Shown here piece after piece: positions 1 to 11,300 of a DNA stretch of 30,126 nt. A model generated the notes under the pieces. The model was not told where the DNA came from. It ran no database searches and saw nothing but the letters and a program-made list of their open reading frames with translations. The position numbers and the translations under genes are program-made. The stretch's first letter is position 1, and each line of letters begins with the position of its first letter. The DNA is taken from NCBI RefSeq assembly GCF_011301715.1, contig NZ_CP049870.1, positions 2,310,001 through 2,340,126 of the forward strand, read 5' to 3'. This DNA comes from Sphingomonas sp. HDW15A. Lineage in GTDB: Bacteria; Pseudomonadota; Alphaproteobacteria; Sphingomonadales; Sphingomonadaceae.

Positions 1-2355
<2,355 letters not shown>

Positions 2356-2378
2356 CCCCCAATCAGCGTGCCGAAGGG

Positions 2379-2412
2379 AAAAGCCGGTGGTGCCCTCCGC
2401 CGGCTTTTCTTT
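2379..2412 (+). terminator. Hairpin terminator after katG
   Basis: AAAAGCCGG at 2379-2387 and CCGGCTTTT at 2400-2408 form a perfect 9-bp inverted repeat with a 12-base loop, followed by CTTTT. It begins 23 bases after the katG stop and looks like a Rho-independent terminator. It overlaps the possible TTG start of the next gene at 2412, which favours the ATG at 2439 for that gene. Confidence 0.8.
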
Positions 2413-2438
2413 TGGCCGCCGCACCCCATCTTTCCGCC

Positions 2439-2993
2439 ATGCGCGACTTGTTCGGTACCGCGCCGGTCGCCGGCCTTGTCCTTCGTGAGGATGTCGTTTC
2501 CGAAGCGGAGGAGGGACACCTAGTCCATCGCTGCCAGGCGCTCGACCTCTCTCCGTTCCAGTTTCAAGGCTGGGAGGGCAAGAGGCTCACCAAGAGCTAT
2601 GGGTGGCATTACGACTTCGACCGCGGACGGATTGGGGAAACAGAGCCGATCCCCGACTGGCTGCTAACTGCGCGGGAGAAGGCGGCGAATGCTCTGGGCC
2701 GCGATCCGGTGGCCTTTCTACAGGCGCTCGTTATCCGATACGATCCCGGTGCCGGCATTGGCTGGCATCGCGACCGCCCTCAGTTCGACGAGGTGATTGG
2801 CGTCACGCTGGCCAGCGACGCGACCCTCGCCTTTCGCCGCCGCCGCGAAGATGGCAAGTTCGATCGCACCAAGCAGCCGCTTCATCGCCGCTCTGCCTAT
2901 CTTCTTTCCGGAGAGGCGCGAGCGGAATGGCAACATGGCATCGCAGAGCATGAGGCGCTCCGCTTCTCCCTGACGTTCCGAAGCCTTCGCTAG
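2439..2993 (+). CDS. AlkB-like 2-oxoglutarate/Fe(II) dioxygenase
   Basis: A protein of 184 residues of the AlkB family, which removes methyl lesions from nucleic-acid bases by oxidation. The iron ligands are visible as His110-Arg-Asp112 (GWHRDRP) and His166 (EWQHGI). The 2-oxoglutarate-binding arginines are in RFSLTFR (Arg175, Arg181). Family members usually place these motifs in this order at the C-terminal half, as here. I chose the ATG at 2439; an upstream TTG at 2412 lies in the katG terminator. No good Shine-Dalgarno is visible. The stop overlaps by four bases (CTAG) with the stop of the convergent amidase gene. The substrate (DNA, RNA or protein) cannot be told from the sequence, so I give no alkB symbol. 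Placement after katG suggests a stress-defence neighbourhood, but the terminator separates the two. Confidence 0.85.
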   Translation: MRDLFGTAPVAGLVLREDVVSEAEEGHLVHRCQALDLSPFQFQGWEGKRLTKSYGWHYDFDRGRIGETEPIPDWLLTAREKAANALGRDPVAFLQALVIRYDPGAGIGWHRDRPQFDEVIGVTLASDATLAFRRRREDGKFDRTKQPLHRRSAYLLSGEARAEWQHGIAEHEALRFSLTFRSLR

Positions 2994-5182
2994 CGCGTGC
3001 GCCTTGCCTCACCGGGACGATACGCCTCGACCGCCTGGGCGGCGATCTCACGGGCATCGAACGGCACGGGCAGCAGACGACCATCGGCATAGGCCTGCGC
3101 CTGATCGGTGAAATGCGGTGAGGCCGGGTCGCCGTTCACGCCGCCGGCAGTCACGGCCATCGCTTTCGGGCCAGTGGGCGTAAATTCAACCACCGCGACG
3201 AAGCTGTTGCCGCTCGTTCCATAGCGCTTCTTCGTCCCCGGATAGGTTTGCGCGCCGAAGGAGGCGAGTGTGCCCCAGCGCGCCGAAGGGAAGCCGACAG
3301 CGATGCTCGGTTTCTTGTCATCGAACGTCTGGGTGATCGACCCGTCGTTGCGCTGGAAGCGGTTGATGTCGCCCCATTTCACGCGCCAGTCGCCATAGAG
3401 ATCGCGCATTTTCGCGACCGCTTCAGTAAGGGTTTCGAGCTGCACGTTAGCCGGCGCCGCGATCATCCGGCCGTAGCCGACCTCTTCGTCGTTGGGTGGA
3501 CGGTCCGTACCTAATGCTTTCTCCCACATGATTTCTGCCCAGTTGACGGCGAGAGATAGCGCCTCGCTGTCCTTCCTCCAGCGCCTGTCCCAGTTCTTCA
3601 GCAAGGTGATTGGCCCTTGCAGCGAGCGCCTTCGCGAATCGCTGCGCGGCAGTGCGGCGTAAGCCGCGAAAAGCGGTGGTAGCAGTCGGTCGAAACCCGG
3701 ATTGGCCGTATCGTAGGCCGCCGCGCGGAGGTCTTCCGCCGTGAACTTGCCCTGTCCCGAAAGTACTGCGAGGGCATGGTCCGTTCGGGGGTTCCAGCCC
3801 CATTGGTCCATATAGGCCGGGAAGCGTCGCGGATCGAGCGTGCCCTTGCCGGCTGCGGGCCATGGCGCATCGTTGACGTTGAAGACGAAGCCGGACTTCG
3901 GGTTGATGACGTTGGGCAGGCTGTCGATGTCGTGAAGACCCCGCCAGCCGGTCCTCGGATCGCTGCCATCAACAACTCCGCGATATTTGAAGCGGTGATC
4001 GCGAAGCGGAACGAACTGCGGATGAAGGTAGGCGAAGTTGCCGCTGCTGTCGGCAAACAGCGTGTTGTTGGAGGAATTGGCCCGCAGGGCCGAGACCTCC
4101 ATGAACTGCTTGAGGCTGGTCGCCTTTGTTCGGCGGAAACTCTGCTCGAGCGCTTTTGCCGGCTCGTCCATGATCGCGAAAGCGATGAAGCGGCCGTTTT
4201 CGCTCCTGACGATCGGCCCGTGCATTGTCCGGAAGGTCGTTATTGTCCTCGTCGCCAGTGTCCCGTCCGGCTGGCGCACGCGCAGGGTGATCGGATTCAG
4301 CCCGACCGGCCGGACGTCGCTTCCGTAGCGATAACCGAGCTTTCCGTTCGCCATCCGCGCAAACGTCACCGCAAACTCGTCGCGATTGTCGAGTCCGCTC
4401 GAAGTGTGCATCCACCCGGCCTTCTCGTTGAAACCCTGGTAGATGAAGAACTGGCCCCAGGTAACGGCGCCATAGGCATTAAGCCCCTCGCCGCTGGTCA
4501 TCTGTACGACGTCGCGGAAGAAGAAGCTGGTGTGCGGATTGATCAGCAACAAGGGATTGCCACTGGCACTCCGCGTTGGCCCGATGGCGATCCCGTTCGA
4601 TCCGGCCGGCTCGCCCCAGGGCATGATCGATGCCCTTCGCGCCGCTCCGTCGTCATAGAGCGCCTCTAGGGCTGCGACGTCGACATATTCGATGTCCCCG
4701 CCGATGCTCCCTTCCGAAAAGCTCAGCGCCATCCACGGCTCGAAGTGCGTCAGGACCCGCGGCTTCACTTCGGGATGAGTGACAAGGTAGTAGTTGAGAC
4801 CGTCAGCCCAGGCATCCATCAGCTTGCGAAGCCACTGCGGGCTTGACCGATATTTCGCTCTTAAGGCGTCGTGATCGATCCACAGCCGCTGGCGAACGTC
4901 CTTCCACAGCGCCTTTTCGCCTTCGGCTTCGGCCAGCCGCCCCAAGCTCGCCAGATAGTTGGTCTCGACGCGATTGAAGTCGTCTTCCGCCTGCGCGTAG
5001 ATCATGCCGAACACCGCATCGGCGTCGGTCCCACCGCGAACGTGGGCAATCCCCAACGGGTCGCGAATGATCGTCACGTTGGCGGCGCGTGCTGCCAGGC
5101 GTTCGGGCTCGCTCGGCGCCATTTTCGTGGTGGCGGGCGCAGCGAGCAACGCCGCAGAGATCAAGCCTAACCAGATCTTCAT
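2990..5182 (-). CDS. Secreted penicillin-acylase-family amidase (Ntn hydrolase, S45)
   Basis: A protein of 730 residues with an N-terminal signal peptide (hydrophobic LGLISAALLAA after MKIW), so it should be periplasmic. It belongs to the penicillin amidase family, whose precursors cut themselves into alpha and beta chains, exposing a catalytic N-terminal Ser on the beta chain. The expected site is GEPAG/SNGIAIGP with Ser195. The sequence around it (beta-chain LLINPHTSF, alpha-chain GIAHVRGGTDADAVFGMIYAQAEDDF) is typical. Members hydrolyse beta-lactam side chains, acyl-homoserine lactones or other N-acyl amides; the substrate cannot be read off here. The ATG at 5180-5182 is preceded by GAGGGA. 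The gene stands alone: 148 bases separate it from the CHAT gene upstream, and it converges on the alkB-like gene with a four-base stop overlap. Confidence 0.9.
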   Translation of the reverse strand: MKIWLGLISAALLAAPATTKMAPSEPERLAARAANVTIIRDPLGIAHVRGGTDADAVFGMIYAQAEDDFNRVETNYLASLGRLAEAEGEKALWKDVRQRLWIDHDALRAKYRSSPQWLRKLMDAWADGLNYYLVTHPEVKPRVLTHFEPWMALSFSEGSIGGDIEYVDVAALEALYDDGAARRASIMPWGEPAGSNGIAIGPTRSASGNPLLLINPHTSFFFRDVVQMTSGEGLNAYGAVTWGQFFIYQGFNEKAGWMHTSSGLDNRDEFAVTFARMANGKLGYRYGSDVRPVGLNPITLRVRQPDGTLATRTITTFRTMHGPIVRSENGRFIAFAIMDEPAKALEQSFRRTKATSLKQFMEVSALRANSSNNTLFADSSGNFAYLHPQFVPLRDHRFKYRGVVDGSDPRTGWRGLHDIDSLPNVINPKSGFVFNVNDAPWPAAGKGTLDPRRFPAYMDQWGWNPRTDHALAVLSGQGKFTAEDLRAAAYDTANPGFDRLLPPLFAAYAALPRSDSRRRSLQGPITLLKNWDRRWRKDSEALSLAVNWAEIMWEKALGTDRPPNDEEVGYGRMIAAPANVQLETLTEAVAKMRDLYGDWRVKWGDINRFQRNDGSITQTFDDKKPSIAVGFPSARWGTLASFGAQTYPGTKKRYGTSGNSFVAVVEFTPTGPKAMAVTAGGVNGDPASPHFTDQAQAYADGRLLPVPFDAREIAAQAVEAYRPGEARRTR

Positions 5183-5330
5183 TACGCGTCCCTCGCGACT
5201 TCGAACGCGGCCAGTGTGGAAGCATGAGACCGATGACGCAATCGGGCCTGCTCGCTGCTCAAAAGAAGTTCATCACCTTCGTCGCGGGCGGTGCATGACA
5301 TCCATGCTATCGATAGCTGATCGCCCGAGA
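5183..5330. promoter_or_regulatory. Spacer between CHAT operon end and amidase start, two inverted repeats
   Basis: The region must hold the end of the tps-CHAT transcript and any amidase promoter. CTGATC at 5317-5322 and GATCAG at 5329-5334 form a 6-bp inverted repeat with a 6-base loop that includes the CHAT stop codon. There is no T-run after it, so it is a weak terminator candidate. GCTATCGATAGC at 5306-5317 is a perfect 12-bp palindrome that could be an operator for the amidase. No clear -35/-10 pair was found. Confidence 0.3.
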
Positions 5331-8300
5331 TCAGCGCGCGGCCAGGTTACCGGGGATCATCGGCTTGGCTCCATCGCCAAGGATGATGAACGCCGCCCAG
5401 TAGAACGGATGGGACGTGTTGGCGTCGTCCATCAGGCCGCGCTGCGCTTCGGCGAGCGCGCCCGCGATGGGCTGTCCAGGGCGGGCCGAAACCAGTCCGC
5501 TGACAAGCCGCTTGGTCGCATCGAAGTCATCCGGCACCTGCCAGTGGCTCGCAACGACAGAGCGTGCTCCGGCACCGACGAATGCGCGGACGAGGCCGTC
5601 GAGAGCATAGTTGCCGCCCGTTAGGATGCCGGCCTCGCGGGAAGCCTGTGAGGTCGCCGCGCCGGCGGTGTCGCATGCGGATAGAATGACCAGGTCGGCA
5701 TTGAGCTTGAGGTCGAAGATCTCGCTGAAACTCAGCAGACCGTCAGATCCCGGCCCGCCGAAAGAGGTGACCAAAGCCGGTCGCGCCGGGCAATCCGGCC
5801 GCGGCGCTGTGACGAGGCCATGGGTGGCGAAATGAAGTATCCGGTAGTCGTCGAGCTGCGGATTGCCCAGAAGCGCCGTGTCGCTGAATGCCGCTCCGGT
5901 CAGCACGGCCGACTTGTCCGCCCCGAATGCCGCTCGTGCGACCATCAACTCGGCGGGCGAAATCGGCGCCTGCCAGGTCTGCACCGGCCAGTCGCATTCG
6001 TCAGCTGCGGCGACGACGGGCTTCGCGGCCACCGGCTCATTGTTGCCAAGGCCAAGATAGGCCTGGCGAGCGCGCGATGGGGCGAGTGCGCGAACGTCGA
6101 GGAAGCTGCGCGGACTGACGGAAATGGAGATGTTGCGGCCCCGGCCCAGCCAGTCGATGCCGCGCATGTCAAACGGGTCGGCGCCCGGCGCTGTGAGCCT
6201 GGCCTTGTAGGCGGCGAGGCCTTCGTCGCGCGCGATCAGCAGGTACGGCGGAAGCTGGAGCATCGGCCCGTCCGGCTCGAACACCAGGTGCTTCTGGCCC
6301 TGGACGTCGGCGTCGACAGGCCCGAAGAGATCGCGATAAAGCTTGCGGGCGCGATCGACGTCGAATGCGCCGATGGACGTTTCACCGTTCACATTTTCAA
6401 CGATCGAGCGGCGGATCGCCGACACCTCGTCGGTCAGCATGCCACGTGTCGGCGCGAGCCGAATTGCACGTGCCCCGCCATTGGTCGCGTAAATGGCGTA
6501 AGCGCGGTCGCCGACGACCATGAGCTTATAATAACCTTCGCCGGCGCGGAGCGCTCCGCGGAGTTCGGTAAGTTCTGTTCGCGTCGGGGCGAGAACCTTG
6601 TAGCGCGGATAGTCGGCGAGCTGCGACTGCAGCTTGACCTGGTCGGCGCGCAGCGCTTCGAGGCTCGACTTGGCAGCGGCGAGGTCCTCAAGATCGCGCG
6701 GCGTGGGCGCGACCTTGGCCGACAAAGTCGCAATCTCCGCTTCCGTGCGGGCAACATCGCGTGTGCGTGCGACCGCCAGCCTGAAAAGGTCCGCTGCCGC
6801 ATCGCTGCCTTCCGACATCTGACGCGCGAAGACCGCCTGCGTCTGGGCGACGCCGGGGCGCTGCAGTTCCTGGGCGGCCCGGAACATCTCGGCCGCGGCC
6901 TCAGCCGATCCATCGCGGGCAAGCATCTCGAAATAGGGCGAGAGCAGGTTACGCAAGGCCGTTCCGCTGTCTGGAACGGACGCCGCCTGATCCACGATGG
7001 AGGCGAACAGTGCGCGCGCTTCGGCGTGCTGCCCGCGCCGTGCTATGAAAGCGGCCTTGCGCGCCCGCGCGGCCAGGAGCATCGGCGATTCCGGATAGTT
7101 TTGCTGAAGCAGGCTGATCGCGTTGTCGAACGCACCGTTTGCGGAATCCGCGTTCCCGGCGGCCTCACTGACCAGCGCTCGCTCGACCGCTATATCGGCG
7201 GATAGCCAGGCCGCCGACGAAAGCTTTCCGTCGCGAACCTCGCTCAGCTTGTCACCGGCTTCATCGAGGGCCCGGAGCGCCTCGGGATAACGGCCGGCCT
7301 GGCGGAGCGCGATACCGCGCAACTGTTCTGCCTGCGCATCGAGGATTGCTGCGCGCTCGATCGGCCGTAGCCCGCTTCCGAAGTTGCTCAGTTGCTGGGC
7401 CGTGCTGTTCTCACGGTTGATCCCCTCGGCCAGCGGAATGTTTATCAGCCCATTGCGCAGCTCTTGGCTTTCGTCGATCTCGACATCGGCGACCTGCTTG
7501 GCGAGTGCCGCGATCGCGGCCTCGCTATTGCGCTGGTTGAGCTGGTTGATTGCCCGGTAATTGCGGATCAGGCGCTGAAGCACGCCGTCGCTTTGGGGCC
7601 CTCGCTGCTCGGCCAGGTTGAGCAGTCGCTCGGCGGCGGCGAAGTTACTGAGGTTAGATTGTTGCAGGCCCTGGTTTGCAAGAGCTTCGCCAAGTGCGGT
7701 CGAGTCCTGGTTTTCGCGTTGGGCGATGGTCTCGAAAAACTCCGCGGATTGCGCGAACTGGCCACCGTTGTTGCGGGCGTAGGCTTCGGTCCGAGCCGAG
7801 CTGGAATCGAGCGATCCTGCCTGGATCCGCGCGAAAGCCGCGGGATCGCTGACTTCCGTCGTGGCAACGCGGATCGCACCGCTTTGCGGAACATCGGCGA
7901 CGACGGATGCGAGCGCCAGTTGGAGGGCGGGGTCGTAGCCGGCGAGGCCTTCGACCAGGTAAGACGTCTTGCCGCGGTCGGTTGCATAGCGGCGATAGTC
8001 CAGTTTTTCCGCTTCATCGCGGCATTTGACGGATCGCACTTCGCCGATCCCTTCGATTGTAACGGATTCCTCCGTGCCGCACGCCAGCGATTTGGCCCCA
8101 AGGCTGCTTGGTTCGGTAGCAAGATTCACGGCGCGTCGGACGGCGATCAGGCTTCCGACCGAAGCGGCCGCATCGCGGCAGGTAAGGGCGTAGGCCCGGT
8201 CGAAGATTCCGGTCAGGCGTGTATCCTGGGGCCGGCTCTGCGCGGTGCACATCACGCCGGAATCGCCGATCCTGAAGCTGTTGCGGTTCGCAATCGGGGT

Positions 8301-8380
8301 GACTGCCCCCATGCGGGCATGGTGCTGGCCGCCACCGTTACTAGGAGCGCCATCCTACCGATACGCGATACCCCGGTCAT
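5331..8380 (-). CDS. Secreted TPR-CHAT caspase-like protease (one-base frameshift in signal peptide)
   Basis: The C-terminal domain is a CHAT (caspase-like, clan CD cysteine peptidase) domain with catalytic His in LHFATHGL (codon 5820-5822) and Cys in LSACDTAG (codon 5673-5675). Before it lie helical TPR-like repeats, then a charged coiled-coil segment (about 6600-6780). An N-terminal module of about 130 residues has four Cys. The long open frame begins at an ATG at 8312 that has no signal. An ATG at 8378-8380 overlaps the tpsA stop as ATGA, has GGAGG six bases upstream and encodes a clear signal peptide (MALLVTVAASTMPAWG). The two frames differ by one base at a run of five Gs (8306-8310); one added G joins them as PAWGAVTPIANR and gives 1,016 residues, with catalytic His854 and Cys903. 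It is the last gene of the tpsB-tpsA-CHAT operon. The substrate is unknown; TpsA is the obvious candidate. Confidence 0.85.
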
Positions 8381-8391
8381 TGCTTGCCTCC
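8377..8391 (-). promoter_or_regulatory. ATGA stop-start overlap with strong ribosome binding site for the CHAT gene
   Basis: The tpsA stop TGA (8377-8379) and the CHAT ATG (8378-8380) share bases as ATGA. GGAGG at 8387-8391 sits six bases before the ATG. This arrangement is typical of translational coupling and fixes the CHAT start at 8380 rather than the signal-less ATG at 8312. Confidence 0.85.
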
Positions 8392-11300
8392 AGTCCGACC
8401 CTCAGCCTGCCCGGCAGGCTTGGCCTCGTTGCCGTCCTTCTCGTCATCCTCTTCATCGTCGTCGGTGACCCCGTAGAGCGACGGGTTGCCCGCGCCGGAA
8501 ACAGGCTCGTTGACGTCTTCATCGCCGTCGAGCGGCCGCGTGTCGAACAGCGGCTGCGGGGCCTCGATGGGACTGGTCAGGTCGCTTCCGTCATTCTCCA
8601 CATTGTCGTCGATGTCGCCTTCGTTCCCGAAGTCCATCTCGCCGATCGGATCGTCAGTCAGGATGGCAACCTGGGTCGGAGTGACAACCGCCGCGGGCGG
8701 GATTTGCTCTTCCGGCGAGAAAGACGAACAATCGCCGGTCAAGGTGCAACCGTTGATGGTGCTGTCTGCAACGAAGATCTCGGTTCCGAATTCTTCGACG
8801 AAAGCCGCGCGGACATCGTCGCCAGTCAGCGTGCCGGTCGGCGTTTCGATCTGGCCGTTGATGACCATATTGATCGATCCGGGCAACGGGACGCTGCCCT
8901 CTTCGCCATCGCCCGCCAAGCTCAGGACGTTGATCAGGAAGCCGGCCGGCAATTCCTCGGTACCCGTGTTTTGAATCAGGATGTTCCGAAGAACGGCGTC
9001 GTCCTCATTCAGCGTGACGACCGCAGCGCGCACAACGCCCTCAGGCCGCTGGACGGCGGCCGGTGCATTCAGGTCGTCGCGGAAGCCTTCATACTGCGGA
9101 TTTTCCTCCAGCCTGGCGAGAATCTCGCTGCTGGCGATAAAGATATTCTCCGCTTCAATGTCGAGGGTCCCGGTTAGGTTTCCGTTGGTGTCTACAAGCA
9201 AAACCGATCCGGTCGCAGCGTCGATCTCGAACGTTTCGGAAGAGAATTCCACGCCCTTGTCGGCACCCAGCGTGAAGACCACGTCGCCAACCACGCGAAT
9301 GGTGCCGACCCTGCCTTCTTCTTCGTCCTCCACTCCGAATTCGACGACATCCACGTCGCCTGATGTTTGGATGTCGAACTCAAGGTCGCCGAGGTACATG
9401 AACGGCGCCCCGCCGCGAGACGTGTTCACTTCGAATTCGAATGCATTCGCGTTGACCCGGTCAATTTCGGCCTGGGTCAACCGGTAGCCATTCGAGCCAT
9501 CGAGGCCGTCACCAATGTAGGTCCCGTCCGAATTGACAGAGATGAAGCTGATCCCGTCCGTCGCGGCGAGCGTGGCGGTTGCTCCGATTGCGATGTCGGC
9601 AGACAGAAGCCGGACATAGCTTCCGGCGACCGAGCCGTTGATTGCCAGCAGGCCGCCGGTCTCAACGTCGACATAGCCATTGAATTCGCCGTTGGCGGTG
9701 ACCGAATCTATCGTCGTGTTGCCGCCGACAAAGGACGCGAACTGAGCGACGTTGGAGTCCCCTGCAAATGTCGCGTCGCCGCCGGTCGCGTCGATCGGGA
9801 ACGTGCTGAAAATCAGCTCCGGATCGAAGAACTCGATGCCCTGCAGCGTGTCGAAGTTGCCGTAGCCCGCAAGGATGAACCGCTCCGGAGTGTTGATCGC
9901 GCCGAAGCTGGCGTCGTCGCCCGCAAGTGCGATAACATCGTGTTCAGCAGTGATCGATTGCGCCGTAATGTCCTCAACCGCGTACAGGCCGACGTAGCCG
10001 TCGGTCGTGATGTCGCCCGTGACGATCGACGCCCCGGAGAAGATCTCGACGGCATTGCCTGGACCGACATCCTGAGTGGTGATCTGGCCGAGCAGGATTG
10101 GCCCGCCAAGCCCTGCATCGATGTCGCCGGTGGTGACGCTTCCCGCCGCTTCCAGAACGATCGAAGTGCCGGCGTTAAGATCACCGGTGTCTATGTTCCC
10201 GCCTGCGTTCAGCGCGATGAAGGTAGCGCTGTCGATGTCGCCGGTGTCGATGCTACCGTTGCTCGAGAAAAGATCGACGTACGAACCGCTGTCGATATTG
10301 CCGGTCGAGATTCCAGACGCAGCGCTCAGCGCGACCGGGTCGCTGGTGATAATATCTCCAACGTCGATGGAGTCCGCCAGGATCTCAAACGATCCCGACG
10401 TAAGATCGCCGGTCGTAAACGCCGCACCCGCGGCGACGCGGAAAAGTCCGGTCGTAATCGGTCCGTTGATGGTGATCGACCCGCCAGTTGCCACCGGAGA
10501 CTGGGCCAGGACGATTGTAGGATCAAAATCGCCCTCTCCGTCCCATGTGCCACCGCCGAGCAGAAGCATGGAATCGTCGCCGATATAGACCTGTCCGCCG
10601 CCCGTGCCCGTCGTCGCCACGCCGTTCATGGTCGTGTTTCCGCCGACTAGGGCCAAGATACCCTCGACTGCGTTGATCGCGCCGGTGACGAGGTTGCCCT
10701 GAGTTGCGAACCCGGCCGGGCCTTCAGCGGTGACATCGCCGATGGTGATGTTGCCCACCGCCAGCATGCCGACCGAGAAATCGTCGTCGACCGGCGGACC
10801 TGCAACCAGGTTCCCCAGTGTGATCGATCCCTGGGCGTTGCCGTTGATCTCATTGCTCGCTGTCACGTCGCCGCCGGTGACAGAGGCGCCGCTGTCGAAG
10901 TCGAACTGTCCACTGACGTTGGCGCTTGCGAAGACGATATTGCCCGCGGCCGTCATTTCTACGTCACCCGCCGCGATCGTGCCCGTGGTGATCGTGCCAA
11001 GCGTTCCGATACCCGAATTCGCGAAGGTGGGACGTGCGTCGAACGTGTTATCGACGTGGAGGACGCCAGTATATTCGAACAGATCCCAGCCGCCGATCAG
11101 CAGTTGGCCGCCGAGCAACAGATTGCCGAGCGCGATATTGCCGTCGGATACTGCGAACATCCGTTCGGTCGTCGTCACATTGCCGGCAACGATCCCGTTG
11201 AAGCCCGCAAGCTGGACGTCGCCAGTGGCATCGATGTTGCCGACGTCGATGCTTCCGCCGACCAGCGCCACTTCGTAAAGCGCGGCAGGGTTGACGCTGG

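Noticed and set aside
5820..8468. Long plus-strand open frames (461 and 358 codons) opposite the CHAT gene
   Set aside because: They lie antisense to a gene with clear catalytic motifs and codon-position bias; the products match no family I know.
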